Counted from the first letter of the stretch, positions 43,956 to 52,886 are shown. The stretch is DNA of 64,000 bases from Rhodococcus ruber NBRC 15591 (GCF_001894945.1 NZ_BCXE01000012.1:62001-126000), one strand, 5' to 3'. The notes: generated by a model not told the origin, from the letters alone. Translations and numbers: made by a program.

Positions 43956-44276
43956 TCAGCGGCAGACGACGACGAGACCCACGCCCAGCCACACCTGTCG
44001 TTCGACGCGATCGAACTCGTCGTCGTCGTGGTCGTACACGTAGTCGACCTCGGTGCGGTAGCCGCGATCTCGTTGTTCGGTGACGCGGCAGTCGCCGGAC
44101 AGATTCCCGGCGCGGTTGGTGATCCTGTAGGGGATGCCTTCCGCGTCCAGGAGGGCGATCGCCTGCTGTTCGCTGAGACCGACTACATCGGGCGCGGGTT
44201 GCGCTGCGGCGAGGCCGGAACCGAGAAGGAGGGTGGCGGCGGCCGCGCACAGCGCGGCCGGGAGGGTGGTGCGCAT
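43956..44276 (-). CDS. Small secreted protein with PASTA-like segment, 106 aa
   Basis: A signal peptide (RTTLPAALCAAAATLLLGSG, cleavage near LAAAQPA) is followed by a PASTA-like segment: PDVVGLSEQQAIALLDAEGI and PYRITNRAG, then two cysteines. PASTA domains bind peptidoglycan fragments or beta-lactams; here only one degenerate unit exists. The C-terminal part is very acidic (YDHDDDEFDRVERQVW) and ends VVVCR. ATG 44276 has AAAGGA about 8 nt upstream. It is tail-to-tail with thiM. Confidence 0.72.
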   Translation of the reverse strand: MRTTLPAALCAAAATLLLGSGLAAAQPAPDVVGLSEQQAIALLDAEGIPYRITNRAGNLSGDCRVTEQRDRGYRTEVDYVYDHDDDEFDRVERQVWLGVGLVVVCR

Positions 44277-44855
44277 GACAACGTCCTTTCGGGAACGATG
44301 TCGCGATGGAGTGAATCCGGTGGGGGACATCCGTGCCGCCGGTGGTGGCGGGGGCGGCGTCCGTCAGATGTGGTCTATCGGCGCGATCCGGCGGTGGATC
44401 CGGGCGGCGAGCGCCCCCGCGGCGCGGACCGTGGTCCGGCCGTGGACGACGGTGCCCCGGCACGGCGGGGTGCGCAGACGTTCATCAGCAGTTCCCCAAG
44501 GCGCCCCGACCCGGAACCGGCCGGCGCCACTTCAGGGTACTCCCGGCTTCTGACAAATCCGGCAGAACTGGCGGACCTGCCGGAACGGGCCGCTGCGTGC
44601 GGCCCGCAGTCCGTCGGTCGGAACCGGACGGCGGAGCCCGTACCGGATCGGTCGGCGGGAGCGCGCGCCGGGCGAGGCGCCGACGGCTGATCACCGTGAC
44701 CATCTGCCCGATGTGTCGCACGTCACAACTGAACAGAATGATCCGCTGAAAAGTTGTCTGTTGACTGATTCAATCAGCTGTGTCGATCATTGCTGAACCA
44801 GTTGATGTGACTCGAGCGACGTGCGCAGCACCTGTCGCAGCAAAGGAACAGTGCG
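44277..44855. other. Long intergenic region before the IOR gene
   Basis: 579 bp with no gene I can support. It contains an 8-bp stem-loop (CGGGCCGC 44586-44593 / 44599-44606, loop TGCGT). An AT-richer segment from about 44720 onward carries the promoter and palindrome listed separately. Confidence 0.55.
44761..44790 (+). promoter_or_regulatory. Candidate IOR promoter with embedded palindrome
   Basis: TTGACT (44761-44766), 18-bp spacer, GATCAT (44785-44790). The perfect 13-nt palindrome CTGATT-C-AATCAG (44765-44777) overlaps the -35 and spacer, an ideal place for a repressor or for an Lrp-family protein. Confidence 0.5.
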
Positions 44856-47800
44856 ATGACCGAAACCGTGGTCCGCGAAATCGAGCGTTCTCCCTACGAT
44901 CTGGACGACCGGTACCGCTCCGGCTCGGGCACGGTGCTCCTCACCGGTGTCCAGGCGATCGCCCGCCAACTCGTCGAACAGCACGTGCGCGACATCCGCG
45001 ACGGCCGCCGCGTGGCCACATTCGTCTCCGGGTATCCCGGCAGCCCGCTCGGCGGGCTCGACAAGCTGCTGCACGGCATGCCGAAGGTCCTCGCCGAGCA
45101 CGACATCACCTTCGTGCCCGGATTCAACGAGGAACTCGCCGCAACCTCCGTATGGGGCAGTCAGGGCCAGCTGGGGGCGGGCACGCCCACCCACGACGGC
45201 GTGGTCGGCGTCTGGTACGGCAAGGGGCCCGGCCTGGACCGGGCCACCGACGCGCTGCGGCACGCGAACATGTACGGCGTGGACCCGAACGGCGGTGTCC
45301 TGCTGATGGTCGGCGACGACCCGGCGTCGAAGTCGTCGACCGTGCCCGCGGTGAGCGAACGGTCCCTCGCCGCCCTCGGGATCCCGGTCCTGTTTCCGCG
45401 CAACGCCGCCGAGATCGTCACGATGGGCCTGCACGGAGTCGCGCTGTCGCGCGCGTCCGGCTGCCTCGTCGCTCTCAAGGTCGTCGCAGACGTCGCCGAC
45501 GGCGCGTGGTCCGTCGACGGTTCGGTTGCGGACCTGCGCATCACCGTTCCCGAGATCGAATGGGAGGGAAGGCCGTTCGTGTACCGGCAGCGCCCGATGG
45601 CGGCCCCGGGCGACAGCGTGATCGCCGAGGCGGACCTGTACGGGCCGCGCTGGGCGATGGTGCACGCGTACGGGAAGGCCAACGGCCTGGACGTCGTCGA
45701 GGTCGACCCCCCGCACGCCCGGATCGGACTCGCCGCCACCGGTACCACGTTCGACGCGCTGCGACAGGCCCTGCTCGATCTCGGGGTGACCGACGCCGAC
45801 CTGCACCGCGCCGGCATCCGGCTGCTGCGCATCGGAATGCCGTACCCGATCGGTCCCGACCTGGTACGCGAATTCGCTTCCGGTCTCGACCAGCTCGTCG
45901 TCGTCGAGGACAAGACCGCGTTCGTCGAAACCCAGATCCGGGAGATCCTCTACGGCACCGACCATCCGCCGCGCATCGTCGGCAAGAGGGACGCCGACGG
46001 CCGGCCGCTGATGCCCGTCGACGGCGAGCTCACCGCCGGACGGATCCGCGGTCCGCTGCGCCGGGTGCTGCGCGGACACGTCGACCTCGGACCTGCGCCG
46101 TTGCCCCAGTTGCCGCTGGAGGTGCTGTCTGCCAAGCGCGCCCCGTACTTCTGCAGCGGCTGCCCGCACAACCGCTCCACGGCCCTGCCGGACGGCTCGA
46201 TCGGCGGCGGCGGCATCGGCTGTCACGCACTCGTCACCATGTCCGGCCGCGCCGACAGCGCCGTCACCGGCCTGACCCAGATGGGTGGCGAGGGCGCGCA
46301 GTGGATCGGGCAGGCACCGTTCACCGACATCGGCCACATGTTCCAGAATCTCGGCGACGGAACGTACTTCCACTCCGGTCAGCTCGCCGTGCAGGCGTGC
46401 GTCGCGGCCGGGGTGAACATCACCTTCAAGCTGCTCTACAACGACGTCGTCGCCATGACCGGCGCGCAGGACGCCGAGGGCGCACTGACCGTTCCTGCGC
46501 TCACCCGCAAACTCGCCACCGAGGGCGTGCGCAGGATCATCGTCTGCTCCGACGACCCGAAGCGGCACCGCAAGCGCTCCCTCGCCCGCGGCGTGCAGGT
46601 CTGGCACCGCGACCGGCTCGACGAAGCACAGCGCGTGCTGCGCGAGGTCCCCGGCGTCACCGTGCTCATCTACGACCAGCACTGCGCGGCCGACGCGCGC
46701 CGGCAACGCAAGCGCGGGACCCTGCCCGCCCGCACCACCCGGGTGGTGATCAACGAGGCGGTGTGCGAGGGCTGCGGCGACTGCGGCGTCAAGAGCAACT
46801 GCCTGTCGGTGCAGCCGGTCGACACCGAGTTCGGGTCGAAGACCCGGATCGACCAGACCTCCTGCAACACCGACTACTCGTGCCTCGACGGGGACTGCCC
46901 GTCGTTCGTGACGGTCGAGGCGTCGCCCGGCCGGAAGGCTCGGCGCCGCAGCGTCCCGACGCCGCCGGCCGTGCCCGACGTCGACGTCGACACCCCGGAG
47001 GGCACCCGCAACGTCTTCCTCGCCGGCATCGGCGGCACCGGCATCGTCACCGTCAACCAGGTGCTCGCGACCGCCGCGCTGCGCGCGGGCTTCGACGTCG
47101 AGTCCCTGGACCAGATCGGCATGAGCCAGAAGGCGGGCCCGGTGGTCTCGCACCTGCGGTTCGCCGCCGACGGCCTCGCACCGGGGAACCGGGTGACCAC
47201 CGGCGGTGCGTCGTGCCTGTTGGCGCTGGACCTGCTGACCGCGGCGGATGCGAAGAACCTTGCCTACGCCGACCCGCACTCGACCGTCGCGGTCGCCTCG
47301 ACGAGCCGCACCCCCACCGGGGACATGGTGTACGACAGGTCGATCCGGCACCCGGACGAGCAGCAGCTGCTCGCGCGGCTGGGCGCGGTGACCCGTCGGC
47401 TGGTCTCGTTCGACGCCCTCGCCGCCGCGCAGGCGCTCTTCGGTGACACCTCCGCCGCGAACTTCCTCGTCGTCGGCGCCGCCCACCAGCTCGGCGGACT
47501 GCAGATCCCCGCCGCGGCCGTCGAGGAAGCGATCGAGATCAACGGCGTGGCGGTCGCGGCGAACATCGCGGCGTTCCGGTGGGGGCGGGTGGCGGTCGCC
47601 GACCCGGACGCGTTCGCGGCCGCGACCGAACCGGCGCGGCCCGAGCGGAGAGCCACCGTCGTACCGGAACACCTGCTGGCCGGCACCACCTTCGACGGCG
47701 AGGTGCTGCGACTCGTGCGGGTGCGCGCCGCGTCACTGATCGACTTCCAGGGTGACCGTCTCGCCGCCCGGTACATCGAGCGGGTGCAGGCGGTGTGGGA

Positions 47801-48317
47801 GGCCGAACGCCGCGTCACCGCGCGCACGGACTTCAGCGCGGCCGTCGCGCGCGGACTGTTCAAGTTCACCGCCTACAAGGACGAGTACGAGGTCGCGCGG
47901 ATGCTCGTCGACCCCGCCTTCCTCGACGAGGTGCAGTCCCAGGTGCCCGGCGGAGCGCAACTGACCTATCGGCTGCACCCGCCCGTGCTGCGCGCACTCG
48001 GTCGCACGAAGAAGGTCGGGTTCGGTCCGAAGTCGCACGTGGCGCTGCGGGTGCTGGCCAAGGGCCGCCGGCTGCGCGGCACCCGGCTCGATCCGTTCGG
48101 GTACGCCCACGTCCGCAGGGTCGAACGCGCCCTGCTCGAGCACTACACCGCGACGATCGACCGTCTCGCTGCCGAATTGGACATCGAGAACTACGACCGT
48201 GCGGTGCAGGTCGCGGAGCTGGCGGACGCGGTCCGCGGCTACGAGGACGTCAAGCTGCGCTCCGTCGAGCAGTACCGCACACGCCTCGCCGGCCTGGGCA
48301 TCGACACCGACTTCTGA
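44856..48317 (+). CDS. Fused indolepyruvate ferredoxin oxidoreductase (2-oxoacid oxidoreductase)
   Basis: An 1153-residue single-chain IOR with all parts in one protein. The N-terminal pyrimidine-binding/alpha domain (about 25-230) has FVSGYPGSPLGGLDKLL and the middle TPP-binding domain (about 420-600) has FCSGCPHNRSTALP and GGGGIGCHALVTMSGRADS. A cysteine-rich ferredoxin-like insert (about 630-690: VCEGCGDCGVKSNC, then CNTDYSCLDGDCPSF) follows, and then the gamma domain with GIGGTGIVTVNQVLATAALR. It converts aromatic or branched-chain 2-oxo acids plus CoA to acyl-CoA and CO2, reducing ferredoxin. Start: ATG 44856 with AGGAAC upstream. First gene of a catabolic group with the dehydrogenase that follows 101 bp later. 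Confidence 0.93.
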   Translation: MTETVVREIERSPYDLDDRYRSGSGTVLLTGVQAIARQLVEQHVRDIRDGRRVATFVSGYPGSPLGGLDKLLHGMPKVLAEHDITFVPGFNEELAATSVWGSQGQLGAGTPTHDGVVGVWYGKGPGLDRATDALRHANMYGVDPNGGVLLMVGDDPASKSSTVPAVSERSLAALGIPVLFPRNAAEIVTMGLHGVALSRASGCLVALKVVADVADGAWSVDGSVADLRITVPEIEWEGRPFVYRQRPMAAPGDSVIAEADLYGPRWAMVHAYGKANGLDVVEVDPPHARIGLAATGTTFDALRQALLDLGVTDADLHRAGIRLLRIGMPYPIGPDLVREFASGLDQLVVVEDKTAFVETQIREILYGTDHPPRIVGKRDADGRPLMPVDGELTAGRIRGPLRRVLRGHVDLGPAPLPQLPLEVLSAKRAPYFCSGCPHNRSTALPDGSIGGGGIGCHALVTMSGRADSAVTGLTQMGGEGAQWIGQAPFTDIGHMFQNLGDGTYFHSGQLAVQACVAAGVNITFKLLYNDVVAMTGAQDAEGALTVPALTRKLATEGVRRIIVCSDDPKRHRKRSLARGVQVWHRDRLDEAQRVLREVPGVTVLIYDQHCAADARRQRKRGTLPARTTRVVINEAVCEGCGDCGVKSNCLSVQPVDTEFGSKTRIDQTSCNTDYSCLDGDCPSFVTVEASPGRKARRRSVPTPPAVPDVDVDTPEGTRNVFLAGIGGTGIVTVNQVLATAALRAGFDVESLDQIGMSQKAGPVVSHLRFAADGLAPGNRVTTGGASCLLALDLLTAADAKNLAYADPHSTVAVASTSRTPTGDMVYDRSIRHPDEQQLLARLGAVTRRLVSFDALAAAQALFGDTSAANFLVVGAAHQLGGLQIPAAAVEEAIEINGVAVAANIAAFRWGRVAVADPDAFAAATEPARPERRATVVPEHLLAGTTFDGEVLRLVRVRAASLIDFQGDRLAARYIERVQAVWEAERRVTARTDFSAAVARGLFKFTAYKDEYEVARMLVDPAFLDEVQSQVPGGAQLTYRLHPPVLRALGRTKKVGFGPKSHVALRVLAKGRRLRGTRLDPFGYAHVRRVERALLEHYTATIDRLAAELDIENYDRAVQVAELADAVRGYEDVKLRSVEQYRTRLAGLGIDTDF

Positions 48318-48323
48318 TGCCCC

Positions 48324-48387
48324 CGTCTTCCGATGTCACCGCCTTCCGACGTCACCGTCTTCTGACGTCACCGACTTCCGACGTCAC
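48324..48387. repeat. 4 x 16-bp tandem repeat between IOR and vdh
   Basis: Units start at 48324, 48340, 48356 and 48372, of form CGNCTTCCGACGTCAC. Copies differ at two or three positions. Unit 3 contains the palindrome TGACGTCA. The array lies 32-95 nt before the vdh start codon. Confidence 0.9.
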
Positions 48388-48418
48388 CGAATCGTCTCTG
48401 TCCGAAAGGAATCCACTC

Positions 48419-49492
48419 GTGACCGCCTCCCTTCTCGACCACGCGCCGGCCGGAGTCTTCGACCGTTCCCGTCGCCTGTCCGACCGTCCGCACGAGCAGG
48501 TCGTCTTCTGTCAGGACGCCGCCACCGGCCTGCGCGCGATCGTCGCGATCCACTCCACCGCGCTCGGCCCCGCCCTCGGCGGCACCCGTTTCTACCCCTA
48601 CGCCGACGAGGCCACCGCGCTCGAGGACGTGCTGCGCCTGTCGTGGGGCATGACCTACAAGGCCGCGGTCGCCGGGGTGAACCTCGGCGGCGGCAAGGCC
48701 GTCATCCTCGGTGACCCGGTCACGGACAAGAGCGACGCGCTGCTCGCCGCGTACGGGCGGTTCGTCGAGTCCCTCGGCGGTCGCTACGTCACGGCCGCCG
48801 ACGTCGGCACCGCCGCCGGTGATCTGGACGTCGTCGGCCGGCACACCCGGCACGCGGTCGGACGCACCACCGCAGCCGGCGGATCCGGGGACAGCTCGCC
48901 GCTCACCGCGCTCGGAGTGTTCCGTGCGATGCGGGCCGGCGCCGAACATGTCTGGGGCACAGCATCTCTGGACGGACGCACCGTCGGTGTCGAGGGGCTC
49001 GGGAAGGTGGGCTACGAGCTGGTGCGGCTGCTCGTCGCCGACGGGGCCGACGTGATGGTCGCCGACGTGAACCCCGGGGCCGTGGCCCGGGTGGCCGCCG
49101 ACTTCCCCGTCCGCATCGCGAGCAGCGTGGTCGACGCCCCGGTGGACGTGTACGCACCGTGTGCGCTCGGTGGGACGCTCACCACGTCGACCGGCAGCGC
49201 GCTCGGGGCGCGGCTGGTGTGCGGTGCCGCGAACAATCAGCTCGCCCGCCCCGAGGTCGAGGATCTGCTCCGCGACCGGGGCATCACCTGGGTGCCGGAC
49301 TATGTCGCCAACGCCGGCGGCCTGATCCAGGTCGCCGGTGAGGTCGACGGCTCCGAGCCGAGCGTCGTCCGGTCCAGGGTGGACGCGATCTTCGACCGCA
49401 CCGCCGAGATCTTCGCGATGTCGCGAACCCTGGGCATCGGGCCCGGCGCGGCGGCGAACCGGCTCGCCGAGCAGCGCATCGACGCGGCCTGA
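48419..49492 (+). CDS. vdh: Glu/Leu/Phe/Val dehydrogenase, valine/leucine type
   Basis: A 357-residue amino-acid dehydrogenase closely similar in motif order to Streptomyces valine dehydrogenase. Features: HEQVVFCQDAATGLRAIVAI, STALGPALGGTRFYPYADEA, the catalytic-lysine region NLGGGKAVILGDP, the DVGTAAGDLDVVGRHTRHAVGR stretch and the NAD-binding GVEGLGKVGYELVRLLVADG. The C-terminal part has CGAANNQLARPEVEDLLRDR and WVPDYVANAGGLIQVA. It oxidatively deaminates branched-chain (possibly aromatic) amino acids to 2-oxo acids. Start: GTG 48419 behind GAAAGGAATC. Same strand as the IOR gene; its products are IOR substrates. Confidence 0.85.
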   Translation: MTASLLDHAPAGVFDRSRRLSDRPHEQVVFCQDAATGLRAIVAIHSTALGPALGGTRFYPYADEATALEDVLRLSWGMTYKAAVAGVNLGGGKAVILGDPVTDKSDALLAAYGRFVESLGGRYVTAADVGTAAGDLDVVGRHTRHAVGRTTAAGGSGDSSPLTALGVFRAMRAGAEHVWGTASLDGRTVGVEGLGKVGYELVRLLVADGADVMVADVNPGAVARVAADFPVRIASSVVDAPVDVYAPCALGGTLTTSTGSALGARLVCGAANNQLARPEVEDLLRDRGITWVPDYVANAGGLIQVAGEVDGSEPSVVRSRVDAIFDRTAEIFAMSRTLGIGPGAAANRLAEQRIDAA

Positions 49493-49535
49493 CGGACGCG
49501 GGCGGCGTACCGTCCCGGCCGGTCGCACGGCGAAC

Positions 49536-49561
49536 AGGGGAGGCACCACGGTGCCTCCCCT
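49536..49561. terminator. Hairpin after vdh
   Basis: 11-bp stem AGGGGAGGCAC (49536-49546) / complement (49551-49561) closed by CACG, between convergent vdh and the Lrp-family gene. Confidence 0.8.
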
Positions 49562-49638
49562 CTCGCTCGTGCACCGGGTGCGGGCGCGACCCGGAAGCGG
49601 TTGTCCCCGAGCGCCGGTGGGCCGAACGGCGACGTCCC

Positions 49639-50148
49639 TCAGCGACGGTCGCTCGTCGGCACGGAGCGCCCGTGCCCGGAGTCGCGGGTGAGATGTTCGA
49701 GCAGGGGCTGCGTCCGGTACGCCACGGGCGTCGTCAGGGCCAGCGTGGTGGTGGTGTGGGCGACGCCCTCGATCGCGTGGATGCGTTCGAGTTGCAGGAG
49801 CAGGTCCTCCTGCGACTGTGCCGCCATCCGGATCAGCAAGTCCTCCCGGCCCGTCGTCGCGTGCACCTCGAGTACTTCGGGGAATCGTTCGAGCTCCGCG
49901 ATGACGTGCCCCATCCGCGCCTGCACGAGTTCCGCGCCGATGAACGCCTGCAGCGGCAGGCCGAGCTTCGGCAGATCGACCACCGGGCGATATCCCGTCA
50001 CGGCGCCCGACTCCTCGAGCTTCCGGATCCGCGACTGGACGGTGTTGCGGGCGACGCCGAGCTTCGCTGCCAGATCGACTATGCCGGCTCGCGGGTTGTG
50101 GGTGAGCTCGGCGAGGAGAGCCGCGTCGAGCCGATCGAAACTGAGCAC
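49639..50148 (-). CDS. Lrp/AsnC family transcription regulator
   Basis: A 169-residue feast/famine regulator. The N-terminal winged HTH (about 5-60) has DRLDAALLAELTHNPRAGIV, AAKLGVARNTVQSRIRKLE and SGAVTGYRPVVD. The C-terminal RAM (ACT-like) ligand domain (about 70-145) has AFIGAELVQARMGHVIAELE and VHATTGREDLLIRMAAQS, which would bind an amino acid. Start: GTG 50148 behind AAAGGAT. It is divergent from the amino-acid permease and convergent with vdh, so it is the likely local regulator of the IOR/vdh/permease group (inference from position). Confidence 0.9.
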   Translation of the reverse strand: MLSFDRLDAALLAELTHNPRAGIVDLAAKLGVARNTVQSRIRKLEESGAVTGYRPVVDLPKLGLPLQAFIGAELVQARMGHVIAELERFPEVLEVHATTGREDLLIRMAAQSQEDLLLQLERIHAIEGVAHTTTTLALTTPVAYRTQPLLEHLTRDSGHGRSVPTSDRR

Positions 50149-50214
50149 GGTGACATCCTTTCAGTTGTGATGGGCGTCACATTTGAGCATCGTGCGTAGC
50201 TGTTGCCGAAGATG

Positions 50215-50242
50215 TTGACACGAAAAGTGACAGTGCCATGAT
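50215..50242 (+). promoter_or_regulatory. Candidate promoter of the APC permease
   Basis: TTGACA (50215-50220), 16-bp spacer, CATGAT (50237-50242), giving a leader of about 115 nt before ATG 50365. Confidence 0.5.
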
Positions 50243-50364
50243 TGCTGCACTGAATTGCTCACGCAATCCCTCTCTGCGGCACCACAATGCGTCGCCCATG
50301 AGGGCCGTGCCCCCGGTCGCCCACGAGGTCCGGCGGGCCCCCATCCCATCCCGAGGAGCACACC

Positions 50365-51906
50365 ATGCCCGGAGTCGGCATCTGGCGCACCAAGTCCGTC
50401 GAACAGTCCATCGCGGACACCGACGAACCCGGTTCGCGGTTGCGGCGGCAGCTGACCGCCAAGGACCTGACCGTGTTCGGCGTCGCCGTGGTGATCGGCG
50501 CCGGCATCTTCACCCTCACCGCGCGCACCGCGGGCAACGTCGCGGGCCCGTCGATCTCGCTGGCCTTCGTGCTCGCCGCGATCACGTGCGGCCTCGCGGC
50601 CCTGTGCTACGCGGAGTTCGCGTCGACCGTCCCCGTCGCCGGAAGCGCCTACACCTTCTCGTACGCGACCTTCGGTGAGTTCGCCGCCTGGATCATCGGC
50701 TGGGACCTCATCCTCGAGTTCGCGCTCGCCTCCGCCGTCGTCGCCAAGGGCTGGTCGCTGTATCTCGGCGGCATGCTCGGCGGCACCGCACACACCACGA
50801 TGCACCTCGGGCCGCTCGCGGTCGACTGGGGCGCGTTGCTCATCGTCGGCGCGATCACGGTCGTGCTCGCCGTCGGCACCAAGATGTCCTCGCGTGTGTC
50901 GGCCGTCGTCACCGCCGTCAAGGTCGCCGTCGTCGTGCTGGTCATCGCGGTCGGCGTCTTCTACATCGACAAGAGCAACTACTCGCCCTACATTCCGCCG
51001 GCGGAGGGCGCGCAGGGCACCGCGAGCGGCGTGCACCAGTCGCTGTTCTCGGCGCTCACCGGGGCCGACGGCAGCAGTTACGGGTGGTACGGCCTGCTCG
51101 CCGCCGCGAGCCTGGTGTTCTTCGCCTTCATCGGCTTCGACGTGGTCGCCACCACCGCGGAGGAGGCGAAGAACCCGCAGAAGTCGCTGCCGCGCGGCAT
51201 CTTCGCCTCGCTCGCCATCGTCACGGTCCTCTACGTCGGCGTGACGCTGGTGCTGACCGGCATGGTGAAGTACACCGACCTGCGGACGGGCAGCGCACTC
51301 GTCGGCGACGGCAGTGCCACCCTGGCCACCGCGTTCGAGGCTCACGGCATCACGTGGGCGCAGACGGCGATCAACATCGGCGGCCTCGCCGGCCTCACCA
51401 CCGTCGTGATGGTGATGATGCTCGGCCAGACCCGCGTGCTGTTCGCGATGTCCCGGGACGGGCTGATGCCGCGGCGGCTGGCCACGACGGGCCGCAAGGG
51501 CACCCCGGTACGCATCACCCTGCTGGTCGGCAGCATCGTTGCCGTCCTCGCCGCGGTGTTCCCGATGGGTGTGCTCGAGGAGATGGTCAACATCGGCACT
51601 CTGTTCGCCTTCGCGCTGGTGTGCATCGGTGTAATGGTGCTCCGCCGCACCCGCCCCGACCTGCCGCGTGGGTTCCGGGTTCCGCTCGTGCCCCTGGTGC
51701 CGATTCTTGCGGTCCTCGCGTGCGGCTGGCTGATGCTCAACCTGTCCGTCGAGACGTGGCTGCGGTTCGGGGCCTGGATGGCCCTGGGCGTGGTGGTCTA
51801 CGCCGTCTACGGCCGCCGCACGTCGGTGCTCGGGCAGCGACTCCGGGCCGAGGCGGCCCGGCGGGCCGAGGCCTCGCACGCCGTCCGCGAGCCCCGGCCG
51901 GTGTAG
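50365..51906 (+). CDS. APC superfamily amino-acid permease (cationic amino-acid transporter-like)
   Basis: A 513-residue membrane protein. The cytoplasmic N-terminus is basic (LRRQLTAKDLTVFGV), then TM1 has the substrate-backbone motif VVIGAGIFTLT. About twelve helices follow, for example CGLAALCYAEFASTVPVAGSAYTFSYA and FFAFIGFDVVATTAEEAKNPQKSLPRGI, the latter a family signature for the TM6/loop region. The C-terminal tail is basic (RAEAARRAEASHAVREPRP). Amino-acid uptake is likely; the exact substrate cannot be told. Start: ATG 50365 behind CGAGGAG. Divergent from the Lrp-like gene. Confidence 0.9.
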   Translation: MPGVGIWRTKSVEQSIADTDEPGSRLRRQLTAKDLTVFGVAVVIGAGIFTLTARTAGNVAGPSISLAFVLAAITCGLAALCYAEFASTVPVAGSAYTFSYATFGEFAAWIIGWDLILEFALASAVVAKGWSLYLGGMLGGTAHTTMHLGPLAVDWGALLIVGAITVVLAVGTKMSSRVSAVVTAVKVAVVVLVIAVGVFYIDKSNYSPYIPPAEGAQGTASGVHQSLFSALTGADGSSYGWYGLLAAASLVFFAFIGFDVVATTAEEAKNPQKSLPRGIFASLAIVTVLYVGVTLVLTGMVKYTDLRTGSALVGDGSATLATAFEAHGITWAQTAINIGGLAGLTTVVMVMMLGQTRVLFAMSRDGLMPRRLATTGRKGTPVRITLLVGSIVAVLAAVFPMGVLEEMVNIGTLFAFALVCIGVMVLRRTRPDLPRGFRVPLVPLVPILAVLACGWLMLNLSVETWLRFGAWMALGVVVYAVYGRRTSVLGQRLRAEAARRAEASHAVREPRPV

Positions 51907-51923
51907 CGCGGCCCCGGACCCGG

Positions 51924-51945
51924 CCCCGCGGCGACCGCTGCGGGG
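51924..51945. terminator. Weak hairpin between permease and TetR gene
   Basis: CCCCGC (51924-51929) / GCGGGG (51940-51945) with partial inner pairing. Convergent genes on both sides. Confidence 0.35.
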
Positions 51946-52029
51946 TCGCGACCGTGCGACGGGTCGACGCCTCGGCGGCCACCCCGGGGCCCGCCCGGCC
52001 GGGCGGATCCCGTCACCTGGTCGCGGTCG

Positions 52030-52644
52030 TCAGCGGGGGAGGTCGCGCTGTGCGAGGATCGCGGGTCCCATCCAGCGTCGGAGGTATCGCCGCAGGTCGT
52101 CGTCGCTCCGCGGGGGATCGTCGGGGGAGACGAAGAAGGACTGCATCGTGCGCAGCACGTACTCGACGAGCTCGCGCAGGGCCGCCTCGTCGTATCCGTA
52201 GCGCGCCCAATCGACGTCGAAGCGCTCGATCATCGTCATCCCGAATTCCTGCGCCTCGTCGGACGTGAGGCCGTCGGGACGGACGTTCGAATACGTGCCG
52301 GTGAGCAGGAGGCCCAGATGTGGCGTGCGCCGAACCTCGGAGAGGGTGTAGACGACGCCTTCCGTCATCGCGTCCACGGGGTCCGCGAGGCCGTCGATGT
52401 GCCGGGCGAGGCGATCGAGGAATCCGTCGACCGACGCGATCGCCGCGGCCCGCATCAGCGCATCCGCGCTGGGGAAGTAGCGGTAGACCGTCTGGCGGAT
52501 GACACCCAGCGATTCCGCGACCTCGGCCAGGCTGATGACGGAACCCGTCCGGCCGATCAGATCGACTGCGGCGGAAACGATTCGGCGAGACGCTTCGTCG
52601 TCGTTCTCCGGGGGGCTGCCGCCCCAACCGCGTCGTCGTGCCAC
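52030..52644 (-). CDS. TetR family regulator
   Basis: A 204-residue TetR protein. The N-terminal HTH (about 22-68) has SRRIVSAAVDLIGRTGSVIS, LAEVAESLGVIRQTVYRYFP and SADALMRAAA. The ligand domain has SEVRRTPHLGLLLTGTYSNV and ends WMGPAILAQRDLPR, a TetR_C-type end. Start: GTG 52644 preferred because GAGGAAG lies 7 nt upstream; an ATG nine codons earlier (52671) has no ribosome site. Divergent from the PF10118-type gene with a palindrome in the shared promoter region, which is the probable operator. Confidence 0.85.
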   Translation of the reverse strand: MARRRGWGGSPPENDDEASRRIVSAAVDLIGRTGSVISLAEVAESLGVIRQTVYRYFPSADALMRAAAIASVDGFLDRLARHIDGLADPVDAMTEGVVYTLSEVRRTPHLGLLLTGTYSNVRPDGLTSDEAQEFGMTMIERFDVDWARYGYDEAALRELVEYVLRTMQSFFVSPDDPPRSDDDLRRYLRRWMGPAILAQRDLPR

Positions 52645-52782
52645 TGCTCGCTTCCTCGGATCGGGCCGCATCGGGACCGGCGGATCCCCCTCGGCGGGGT
52701 CCTGTCGACCGTCCGCTCGAACGACCGACGGTAGCACGGGGGCGGTACCTCGCCCGCGCCACCGACCGTGTAACACGTTCTC

Positions 52783-52812
52783 ATCATACGTAGGCTGCGT
52801 TATATGTATGAT
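52783..52812. promoter_or_regulatory. 30-bp imperfect palindrome between tetR and hydrolase genes
   Basis: ATCATACGTA (52783-52792) and TATGTATGAT (52803-52812) are inverted with one mismatch per arm and a 10-nt spacer. AT-rich against surroundings and placed 140 nt from the tetR start and 75 nt from the hydrolase start. Typical of a TetR dimer or double-dimer site. Confidence 0.65.
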
Positions 52813-52886
52813 CGCTGCGCCGGGGCTTCGGAGCCGTCGGGGGGCCGCCGGACCAGCCCATTCCCGCAAGACGAGGTGCAACGCCC

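Noticed and set aside
44134-44749. Several 78-139-codon frames in the region before the IOR gene
   Set aside because: Low-complexity Arg/Pro composition, no ribosome sites; treated as intergenic.
44787-47672. 961-codon minus-strand frame opposite the IOR gene
   Set aside because: Antisense artefact; the plus-strand protein has complete Fe-S and TPP motifs.
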